Shown one piece after another: positions 45,340-55,100 of a stretch of 59,679 nucleotides of DNA (position 1 is the stretch's first letter; each line of letters opens with the position of its first letter). Made by a program: the position numbers and the translations under genes. The notes beneath the pieces were generated by a model, which was not told the origin of the DNA, ran no database searches, and worked only from the letters and a program-made list of their open reading frames with translations. Source of the DNA: FEN-1297 sp046706945 (GTDB taxonomy: Bacteria > Bacteroidota > Ignavibacteria > Ignavibacteriales > Ignavibacteriaceae); NCBI GenBank assembly GCA_046706945.1, contig JBJKOY010000377.1, forward strand, positions 1 through 59,679. Direction: 5' to 3'.

Positions 45340-45348
45340 CTCGTTTTT

Positions 45349-47007
45349 TCATTCCACTTTCAAATCTGCAGTAGTCAAAAATGCAGGAGGTTTCCTGACC
45401 TTCGTCGCCTGTTCGAAGCCGTAAGCTATTTTCAGGAGTACCGGCTCGCTCCAGGCTCTGCCGAAGAATGAGATGCCGATCGGAAGGCCGAATACGAACC
45501 CCGCCGGCAGGGTAATGCTCGGGTATGCCGCCACTGCCGCAAGCTGCGAGCTGCCTCCCAGGAAATGGTCCCCGTCCACAAGGTCGGTCATCCATGCTGG
45601 ACTGTCGGTAGGGGCTACCAGAGCTTCCAGATTATACTTATCCATCACCGCATCTATTCCTTCTTTTCGGGTCATAGTATGGTTCTTTTCCAGGGCATCT
45701 GTATATTCTTTATCCGTGAGCGGGCCTTTTTTCTCCGCCTCCAAAAATAATTCCTGTTTGAAGTAAGGCATCTCCTCCTCGGCGTGCTTATCGTCGAATT
45801 CAATTAGGTCCTGGAGCGAATGCATCGGAGTTCCCGGTCCGCGGCGGTCTAGGTATTTTTTCATGTCGGCTTTCAGCTCATACATGAGAACCGTCATTTC
45901 GCTGCTGTCGATCTTGCCTATTGCGTCGATGTGTACCGGATCGACAAGAGAAGCGCCGTTGTTTTTAAGAACTTCAAGCGCGCTTTCCATGATCTTATCC
46001 ACACCCGGATGGTAACCGAAGTACTGGCGGACGACGCCTATCCTTGCCCCTTTCAATCCGCCGGCGTCCAGGAACTGGGTATAATCGGAATAAGATTTTC
46101 TTCTGCGGTCTTCGGTGTACGAATCTTCCGGGTCTGCTCCCTGCATTACTCCGAGCAGGATCGCCGCGTCGCGCACCGTCCTGGCCATCGGCCCGGCGGT
46201 ATCCTGCGAGTGAGATATTGGGATAATCCCGGAGCGGCTTACTAGTCCGACGGTCGGTTTTATACCCACTATCCCGTTGATTGAAGACGGGCTGACTACG
46301 GAGCCGTCGGTTTCAGTTCCGATTGCAATAGCACAGAGATTGGCCGAAGCCGCCGCACCCGACCCCGAACTTGAACCCGAGCAATTTCTGTCCAATGCAT
46401 AAGGATTTTTGGTAAGGCCTCCCCGGCCGCTCCATCCGCTGGTGGAGTGGGTCGAACGGATATTTGCCCATTCGCTTAAATTTGTCTTGCCTAAAATCAA
46501 AACTCCGGCTTTACGAAGCAGTGATACGAGGTGCGCGTCTTTTTCCGGCTTCGATCCGAGCAGAGCAAGAGAACCCGCTGTAGTCTGCATGCCGTCAGCC
46601 GTATCGATATTGTCTTTTATAAGAACGGGTATCCCGTGCAGTGCTGAGCGCGGGCCTTTTTCCTTCAGTTCTTTGTCAAGCTCATCGGCAATTGACAGCG
46701 CGTCCGGGTTTAATTCGATTACGCTGTTTATTGCCGGACCGTTTTTGTCGACAGCTTTTATCCGGTTTATGTAATATTCGGCTACGGAGCGGACTGTATA
46801 TTTACCCGATTTCAGTCCCTCTGAGAGTTCGTCAACGGTTATTTCGTCAAGGTCGGAAGAACCGAATGCCCTGCCGAAAGACATCCCGGAAATTTTGTCT
46901 GCAAACGAAAGAGAGGGCAGAGTCCAGGCGGCAAGTCCGCCGGCAACCGTAGTTTTCAGAAAACTTCTGCGGCTTGCGCCTTTCGGGGATTCTTTTTTAA
47001 TACTCAT
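45349..47007 (-). CDS. Tat-exported amidase (amidase-signature family)
   Basis: A 552-aa amidase-signature hydrolase. The N-terminus is a Tat signal (RRSFLKTTVAGGLAAW). The catalytic triad is visible: Lys near 128 in GIPVLIKDNID, and the Ser-cisSer pair near 210-235 in NCSGSSSGSGAAASAN and TDGSVVSPSS. The family hydrolyses amides and peptide amides or acts in GatA; with a Tat signal and without the GatB/C genes this is a periplasmic amidase, not GatA. Substrate unknown. GGAGA precedes the ATG. Confidence 0.92.
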   Translation of the reverse strand: MSIKKESPKGASRRSFLKTTVAGGLAAWTLPSLSFADKISGMSFGRAFGSSDLDEITVDELSEGLKSGKYTVRSVAEYYINRIKAVDKNGPAINSVIELNPDALSIADELDKELKEKGPRSALHGIPVLIKDNIDTADGMQTTAGSLALLGSKPEKDAHLVSLLRKAGVLILGKTNLSEWANIRSTHSTSGWSGRGGLTKNPYALDRNCSGSSSGSGAAASANLCAIAIGTETDGSVVSPSSINGIVGIKPTVGLVSRSGIIPISHSQDTAGPMARTVRDAAILLGVMQGADPEDSYTEDRRRKSYSDYTQFLDAGGLKGARIGVVRQYFGYHPGVDKIMESALEVLKNNGASLVDPVHIDAIGKIDSSEMTVLMYELKADMKKYLDRRGPGTPMHSLQDLIEFDDKHAEEEMPYFKQELFLEAEKKGPLTDKEYTDALEKNHTMTRKEGIDAVMDKYNLEALVAPTDSPAWMTDLVDGDHFLGGSSQLAAVAAYPSITLPAGFVFGLPIGISFFGRAWSEPVLLKIAYGFEQATKVRKPPAFLTTADLKVE

Positions 47008-47352
47008 TTTATATTCTCCGTTTATAATTCATAGGCAAGTAGGCTAAACATAGAAAATAAAAGATATATTCACAATAATAATTTAGGCAGCGGGGTAAAT
47101 AAATTAAATGTTCAGAGTCCTGTAGAGGCGGCTAAATTGATACAACGGATATTAATTATTGACTTTGTTTTAATCGGGAATAATGTCTATGTTAAACCGG
47201 AAATTTTTGGGACAGGGGACACTTTTCCCGGGTCTGCAAAATTAAATCAGGGGCATGATAGTTTATAAGTTTATATTTGCAGTTTTTCTCCTTGATCTTG
47301 TTGGGCTGAAAAAACTCAGGGCCGGTTTATAAAATTATTCCGTTAGAATAAA
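47008..47352. other. Divergent intergenic region
   Basis: About 345 bp between the amidase (leftward) and a small secreted protein (rightward). A possible weak promoter pair is TTGACT (47159-47164) with TAATGT (47181-47186), spacing 16. A GGGGACAC repeat remnant is at 47204-47226. No gene was found. Confidence 0.35.
47204..47226. repeat. GGGACAGGGGACAC remnant
   Basis: GGGACAGGGGACAC in a T-rich frame resembles the GGGGACA-type flanks found near REP-associated (RAYT) transposases in other bacteria. No transposase is nearby. Match is from memory and short. Confidence 0.3.
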
Positions 47353-47856
47353 GTGAAATCATTATTTTTATTAATAACCGTTATATTTTTCTCTTATACG
47401 AAGGCGGCTTTTCCGGGCTCTGACAATCTCCGGAAAGTCTACTATATTATAGGCACCGTTACTTTAACAAACGGCAATCATTTTGAACTATCCGACGGAT
47501 CGGTCTGGTACGCCGAAAACCCGGCGCATATCGGATCTTCGTTCAGGATTGTCATCATACTCAACAGCCTGCTCAGAAAAGGATCTGCTTTTGTACACGG
47601 GAAAGAAATAAATGTGGAGCACGTTTCGGGAAATTTTACATATTACAACGGATATTATTCAAAGGTTGTAGGCATGGAGGACAAAGGTGCGGTTTTATTG
47701 ACCGAAGACGGGAGCGGCTGGAGCGTGCCAGACTATCAAAGAACGGATACTTCCAAATGGAAAGTCCCTTATAACGTTTTGATTAGTTCCGACGGCTTAT
47801 TCATGACGAACCTTAACAACGATGAAAGAATCATCGTATCCAGGCGGAACCGTTAA
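47353..47856 (+). CDS. Uncharacterised secreted protein
   Basis: A 167-aa protein with a signal peptide (residues 1-19, cleaved near TKAAFPG). The mature part alternates short strands with aromatic residues (FELSDGSVWYA, YYNGYYSKVVG, GSGWSVPDYQ), and I do not recognise the fold. It starts with GTG at 47353. It precedes the PAP2 gene by 73 bp but no coupling is evident. Confidence 0.6.
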   Translation: MKSLFLLITVIFFSYTKAAFPGSDNLRKVYYIIGTVTLTNGNHFELSDGSVWYAENPAHIGSSFRIVIILNSLLRKGSAFVHGKEINVEHVSGNFTYYNGYYSKVVGMEDKGAVLLTEDGSGWSVPDYQRTDTSKWKVPYNVLISSDGLFMTNLNNDERIIVSRRNR

Positions 47857-47929
47857 AAGACATTACTGTTTATAATACAGGCCGGACTACCTATAAAGAC
47901 CGGAATTAAAAACTACAATTAATGATATA

Positions 47930-48607
47930 TTGAATAAAAAAAATAGTTCCGGAATATTGAAATTAGTCCTTTTATTGGCTGCTGCATCATTAATTTTCGG
48001 CCTTATGCTGTTATTAACTCATCATAATCATGTTATTGACTACCGTGAATTCTTAACAGAACTGCTTGGTACTACAAGCCGGCGCGCGCATTCTTTCGGT
48101 CCGGAATTATTCGTAAATATTAATAGGGATATTTCCGCAATCGGGGGACCAACGGAAATGATAATTATTACCTCTTTCTTCTCGGTGTATCTTTTTTTCG
48201 TCAAAGAATACAAAATTTTGTTTAAGTTTACGCTTGCGGTTCTGGTTACCGCAGCCGTGCTGTTTTCTTTAAAGTTTATTTTTAATCATGCCCGCCCGGA
48301 TTCTCTTCTTGATTTTATTTTTGCGGATAACCTGAATTTCCCGAGCGGCCATGCAATGGCTTCGCTGGTGGTTTTTTCTTTGCTGGCGAGTTACATAAAC
48401 AGGAAGACATCCGACAAAGCGGCGCGGTTTGTTGTAAACGCATGCGCCGCCGTAATAATTTTATTAATAGGAACAAGCAGGGTAATAACCGGGGCTCACA
48501 ACCCGTGGGAAGTAATAGCAGGCTGGTGCGCGGGCTTGTCGCTGCTGGCGGTTATAAATTATTTCGGAGGCATTCATCCGGTTAAAAAATTCAAAGAACG
48601 GAGATAA
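47930..48607 (+). CDS. PAP2-family membrane phosphatase
   Basis: A 225-aa membrane protein with about six helices and the three PAP2 motifs: KFIFNHARPDS, PSGHAMAS and SRVITGAHNPWEV. Members remove phosphate from phosphatidic acid, undecaprenyl diphosphate or sugar-lipid phosphates at the periplasmic face. The start is a TTG at 47930 with a poor ribosome binding site; no better start keeps the first helix. Confidence 0.88.
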   Translation: MNKKNSSGILKLVLLLAAASLIFGLMLLLTHHNHVIDYREFLTELLGTTSRRAHSFGPELFVNINRDISAIGGPTEMIIITSFFSVYLFFVKEYKILFKFTLAVLVTAAVLFSLKFIFNHARPDSLLDFIFADNLNFPSGHAMASLVVFSLLASYINRKTSDKAARFVVNACAAVIILLIGTSRVITGAHNPWEVIAGWCAGLSLLAVINYFGGIHPVKKFKERR

Positions 48608-48616
48608 GAAAGTTTC

Positions 48617-48772
48617 ATGAACCCTAAGGCCGAAGAATATATAGCAAAGCTGCAGTTGACCCGGCATCCGGAAGGCGGCTACTACAAAGAAGTATACAGA
48701 AGCACGGAATATTTCGAAACTGAACATTTGCCCGGCAGATACGATAATAGAAGAGCGTTCTCTACTTATTAA
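48617..48772 (+). pseudogene. Truncated DUF985/cupin-type protein
   Basis: A 51-codon frame with the opening of the DUF985 cupin family (KLQLTRHPEGGYYKEVYRS then RAFSTY) that stops where the family continues into its first cupin strand. Complete members run about 160 aa, so this is an N-terminal remnant. It starts 9 nt after the PAP2 stop, and the sequence after the stop shows no more cupin. Confidence 0.7.
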
Positions 48773-48816
48773 TTTTATTAAAACTTTTCCCGGATTATTC
48801 AGAAATAATTAAAAAG

Positions 48817-48846
48817 TTGACTAAATTTAAGACTTAGATATATAAT
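48817..48846 (+). promoter_or_regulatory. sigma70-like promoter upstream of sprA
   Basis: TTGACT (48817-48822), 18-nt spacer, TATAAT (48841-48846). It implies a leader of about 260 nt before the sprA start. Match is by consensus only. Confidence 0.6.
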
Positions 48847-49115
48847 GTTATTCTTCCTTATTCTGCGGTATTGAAATTTTGAAACCCGGGAAAAATTAGG
48901 TGAATTAAATTTTACCTTAACAAATTGGTAAATAAATTCTAATTTTAGCTTGAAAATTAACTGTTTAGTGATTAAGTCATTGAAAATGTTTCTTTAATTA
49001 TATAATTTTTTCCCCACAATTTTAATATAGGAGGAAGTCTATCGATTGTTTATACATTAGCTTTTGATACAATCATTTCCATTAAGGGATTCTTATTAAA
49101 CAGAGAATCAGAAAA

Positions 49116-52100
49116 TTGTTTTCGGAGATTGCCGGGGTCTCGATATTCGGGACAATTCTATTCTATTCGGCAATTAATATGGGTTTTCTTGATCCATACA
49201 TTTCACAACTTAACAATGACTTTTGGGTAGACGCAATATTTAATTATAATGCGGCTGGGAATATTGCTCCGGGCAGAGACGATCTCCAGCCCGTGAATAA
49301 TCTGAATTCTTATGCCTCCACCGCTGACGGTAATTACGAACTTAAAATACCTTCCGATGTTCCAGCCGATACTTCGAAAAATAAACTTTATTCCGATACC
49401 TCAAAATCGGATACTACGCACGGACGTATCGATACGACAAAAGGCAAGAAAGATACTTTAGCCGTTGAGCAGGATACCGCCGTGCTGAACGCCATGGCAA
49501 GAGATTCCACCGCACGCTTAAAATATTTTCAATATAAAAGAAACGACGAGCCGTATGTAACTCTTTCTAAGCCTCAGCCCGGGCAGGAGTTCTTTGCCCA
49601 GCCTTCGCAAGGTTTAGCCCAGAGACGGGTGCAGATAGATTCCACGGGCAAGTTTGTGGAAATCATCGACGAAGTGGCCGGAATGCACCCGAAAATAATC
49701 CTGCGCCTGCCCATAGAAGAGTACATCAAGATGCAGCTTGCGTTGAACAACCAGCGTATATGGAACGGCATTGCCGACGCTTATGAAATGAAAGGCTCGG
49801 CGAATGAACTCGGCGAGCTGATAAAAAGCTTCACGAATTTTGAAATCCCGCTGCCGAGCGTAGGCGTCTTAAGCATTTTCGGCAAGCCTAAGATAAGTCT
49901 TAGGATCGGGGGCGCCGTCGATATCCACGGCGCATGGAGGAGCCAGACTACGCAGGGCGTTACGGCTTCGCTGCTCGGCAATACGACGAACGAGCCCGAC
50001 TTCCAGCAGCAGGTGCAGATCAACGTTAACGGCACTATCGGCGATAAGCTGAATATAAATGCCGACTGGAACACCGAACGCACTTTCGAGTATGAGAACC
50101 AGTTGAAGATCAAATACACCGGCTACGAGGACGAAATAGTGCAGAGCGTTGAAGCCGGGAACGTTTCGCTTCAGACCTCGCCGCTGGTTGGCGGAGGAGA
50201 AGCATTGTTCGGCGTTAAGGCCAAGTTCCAACTGGGACCTTTAACTCTTACCACACTTGCCAGCCAGAAGAAAGGACAGACAAAGACGGTAGCCGTTTCC
50301 GGCGGTTCTACTTCTCAGACCTTTTCAATCAGAGCTTACGACTATGCTACGAACAACTTCTTCCTCGATACCGTTTATGCCAGTACCAAACCGGAGTTCA
50401 ACTTCTTTTATAAGTATTACGGTAATGCAACGCCTATTGTTAATCCAGCATATAGGATTGTAAAGCTTGAAGTCTGGAAATCAAAAACAGGATTGACTTA
50501 CGATAAATCAAAAGAAAGACAGGTAAACGCATACCTTAACCTACCTCCGTTATCGCAGGGAGGAACCTACCCTGCTAAGTATTTTGCGGATACTTCAAGT
50601 CAAAATCAAGGCCTGGTTGAGAGCGGCAGGTTTACCCTTTTACAGGAAGGGGTCGATTATACATTACAGCCGAATACCGGCTACATTACATTCAACGCTC
50701 AGATCCAGGACCAGGATGCGATAGCGGTTGCCTATGAAGTCGAGAATTCCCAGCCGGGACCACAGGACGACTCTTTCTACGGGCAGTTCCTCAGCAGCGT
50801 TAATAACGATACTTCCAAGCTGGTCTTGAAGTTAATCAAACCTGCTTATTTAAAACCGCAGTATAAAGAAGCTTGGAAACTGATGTTAAAGAATATCTAT
50901 CCACTTAACAGCACGAACATAAACCAGAACGGTTTTGTTTTCCAGATTAAATACGAAATTCCCGGGCAGGACCCGGTCACCGAAATTCAGACCGATAAAG
51001 GCGTTGTGAAACTGTTGAACGCTTTCGGGCTCGACAAGTACGACGCAAGTCTTACCAATCCTACACCGGACGACCAGTTCGACTGGCGGCCGACTATAAC
51101 AATACTGCCGGCACAAGGCGAAGTAATATTCCCTTACCTGGAACCGTTCGGCAAGGACATGGCGGCCGAAGGCATACCGGATTCGCTGGCTTATCAATCG
51201 GTTTACGATACAACCTCGTATTATGCACAGCAGGATAAGATTCACGACAGGTGGGAGATGACCGGCAAATTTTCCGGCGAAGCATCGTCCGTTTACCAGC
51301 TCGGCTTTAATATTGTTGAGAATTCGGTCCGCGTGACACTCAACGGAAGGCAGCTGACCGCGGGAGTTGACTATACCGTCGACTACAACATAGGTCAGTT
51401 GACTATTTTAAACAGCGATGCCCTGGTGCCGGGCGCGAACCTGAGTATTTCTTACGAACAGAACGATCTTTTCCAGCTTGCTTCAAAGACCCTGCTGGGA
51501 GCGAGGGGCGTACTGGATCTAGGCGAGAATACTAATTTGGGATTTTCTATCCTTAACCTTAACCAGCAGTCGTTGAACGACAAGGTAAGAATAGGAGAAG
51601 AACCGCTAAGCAACACGATAATGGGCGTCGATTTTTCCACGAAGCAGGACCTGCCTTTCCTCACAGCGGCTCTTGACAACGTTATTTCTACAAAAACCAT
51701 GTCCAATTTGTCTTTGTCGGGCGAGGCCGCTTATATAAAGCCGGACCCAAACACTAAGAAAAGCACCATACCGGACGACAAAGGCCAGAGCATTGCCTAC
51801 ATAGACGACTTTGAAGGGGCCAAAAAAATTATTCCCGTAGGAATTGCCTACACCTCATGGAAAGATCTTAGTCCTCCCGGCAAACTTCAGCAACTGCCGG
51901 ATTTAACGCCGAAAGAGGAAATGCCCTATAAGGCCAAGGCGCTGTGGTATAATATTACTCCTCCGAACGTTAACGTAAGGGATATTTGGGGCACGAGAAA
52001 ACAGGTAGCTACTCAGGACCAGCAGGTTCAGACGCTGGACTTTGTCTTCCTGCCCGATACTCCGGGAGTAAATAATCCCACTCTCACCAAGCCTCCTTTA

Positions 52101-55100
52101 CAGACGTGGGGCGGGATGATGAAAGCCCTGTCTTCTACGGCCAACGACCTGCAGGCGCAGAACATTCAATATATCGAATTCTGGATGCATGTTTCCGTTA
52201 TGCCTCCTAATGGCAAGTCCTATTTATATATTGATCTGGGCAGGATCAGCGAGGACATGATTCCCAACGGCATTCTTAACACGGAAGATGTGAACCATAA
52301 CGGTGTAATTGACCAGAACGAAGATGTGGGTATTGACGGGATGAACGATCAACAGGAACAAGCCTATTATAATTCAAAGAAAAGCGATCCCGGCGGGGAC
52401 GATTTTTCCTTCGATCCTTCGGCTCCCTGGGGGACGGATGCACAGCAAATTGCCAAGTATTTCCATATCAACGGGACCGAAGGAAACGCGGTACTTACCG
52501 ATATAGGCAGGATCCCGGACACGGAAGATCTAAATCAAAACGGGAACCTTGATGTTGTAAACAGCTATTTCCGGTATGCTATACCGCTTGATACTACTCA
52601 TTCAGGAAACAATTATGAAAACAAGTATATAGCCGGAGGAGGGGATAATGCCGGGTGGTTCCTTATCCGTGTGCCGTTAAGGGACACCGCGGCAGCCGTC
52701 AATAATCCGAGTCTTTCGGATGTTGAATACATCAGAGTATTCTGCCAGAATGAGCCTGGTGAAGTACATGTCCGCCTGGCGGAATTCAACCTTGCCGGAA
52801 ACCAGTGGCAGGCTGCATTGCCTAACGATACCGTAATGTCGGTATCGGTGATCAACTACGAGGATAATACTAATTACTCCAGCCCTCCCGGCGTACAGAG
52901 AGCAAGGGATCACAGCCAGCCCGACCAGCAGGTGTACGGCAACGAGCAGTCGCTGGATCTTATACTCAACGGACTCGGCATAGATTCGACGCGCGAAACG
53001 GTTAAATACATGTATGCGCCTCTCGATCTATTCAACTATAAGGAAATGAAATTCTTTTACCACTGCGATCAGTCTCCCGGCACCAACCTGGCCGATTCGA
53101 GCGACGGCGGATATCCTGGCCAGCTTTATATCAAGTTCGGTACGGATACGAGCAATTATTACGAGTACCTGCTTACTTTAAAACCGGGACCTCCGGAAAA
53201 TACGGGCTGGCTTGACGTCGATATCGATTTCAGCAAGCTGACGGCCATAAAGACCGGCCTGGACTCGGCCCAGGCGACAAAACTTTATACTGTCCCGGTA
53301 GCCGGAATACCCGGGGAATATTACGGCGTTAAAGGCAATCCGTCCCTTACGGCGGTAAAATATATTACTTTCGGCCTGCATAACCATACCGGGAAATATA
53401 AAAGACCCAGGAAATTATACGGCGAGGTGTGGCTGAACGAATTGAGAGTTATTGGAGCGGATAATCATCCCGGTTTCGCCTACACCGCTTCCGCTTCGCT
53501 GAACCTGGCAGATTTGATGTCCGTTAATTTTAACATGAGCAGAACAGATCCGTATTTCCACGCACTGTCTGATCAATTCGGATCGAGAGTAGATACAAGG
53601 AGCTGGAGCATGTCGGCAAACCTCAATGTACTTAAACTGCTGCCTTTCGACATGTCGGGAAGCAACCTTAAATTAAGTTATTCACATTCCGAATCGATAG
53701 GCAAGCCTCTGTATCTGCCCGGTACGGACATACGCGTCGAAGAAGCGGCTCAGCTTGCCGCGCAGTCGAGATCCGATACTTTGAGCCGTTATTCGGCCAA
53801 CCGGAAAACGGCCAAACAAATAACAGACGATTCGCAGACAATGAGCGTTTCCGATACCTGGTCTTCTTCGGGAATAAAGCTGCAGATACCTTCAAATTAC
53901 TGGCTTATAAAAAATACCATTGATGCATTGACTCTCGGATTTAATTATAATAAAACTTTCCGCAGGAGCCCGACGGTATTATCCAATAAATCATGGATAT
54001 GGAACGCTACCGCAAATTACGGTATAAATTTCAGCCCGGACGATTATATCGAACCCGGCAGGCTTCCCTTAATAGGATCAATATTCAGCTTTTTATCGGA
54101 TTACAGGAACCTGAAAATATATTATGCGCCGCAGAATTTTTCGGCCAGCCTTTCGGTTAACAGGAACAGGAACATTACACTGAACAGACAGGTAGGCACC
54201 AGCATTTCAAATCCCATTCCTTCCCACGATTTCTCGGCGACAAGGGCTCTGAACTTTTTGTGGAAATTTACCGACGGCGGTCTGATAAATTTAAGTACAT
54301 CATATAATCTTTCCGTTAATTCGTCGCTGGCTTACCTGGAAGTAGGACCCGACGGCCAGACCTTTTTGCCCGAAAACATGGTGTGGCGGAAAATTTTCGG
54401 CGGTGCATTGTTCGGAAGAGACTATCAGCTGCAGCAGTCCGTAGATATTAGAACAAACCCGATGCTCCCGTCCCTTTTCCATTTAAATCAGTACCTTCAG
54501 TTGTCGGGCGGATATACGGTCGCTTATCAATGGAACAACAATTTCAGCCAGCAGGAAGCCGGAAGGAGCGCGGGTTATACCAGCCATGCAACCGTCGGCC
54601 TGAGACTTTCCCTGAAATCTCTGATGGATCCTCTGTTTGAAGCGAGCACCGAGCAAAATAACCCGGAGAATTTCCGGAGACAGGGTTTTGAGCAGAACAA
54701 TCCAAGGCCGGAAGAAAATCAAAATGAAAACCGGGGCGAAAGAAATCCGAACCGCGAAGGCAGCGAAGGCGAAAGGAATTCAATCCGCGGAGCTAACCGG
54801 GGCGTTGAGAGAGAGAACGTACCCGGACGCGAACCGGGGCAAAACCCGGCGTTAAAGGACACGGCCGGCGTAAAAGATACGACCGGCGTTAAAGTCGTTA
54901 AGAAGCCGTTCCCGCTGGTTCACGTGTATTACCTGCTGAGATCGATGGCCAGGTTTTTATTGTTCGACTACAATGCAATTAATATTAATCTATCATCCGA
55001 CAACAGTCTCGGCCGCGGCAGCCTTATGGCCCGGGGCTCCGGTATATCGAATTTCTGGGGATTGACGTTCCATGCGGACGACGGTCCTTCCAGGTTGTTT

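Noticed and set aside
45349..47007. GatA subunit of the amidotransferase
   Set aside because: The protein has a Tat signal and no gatB or gatC neighbour, so an exported amidase is the better call.
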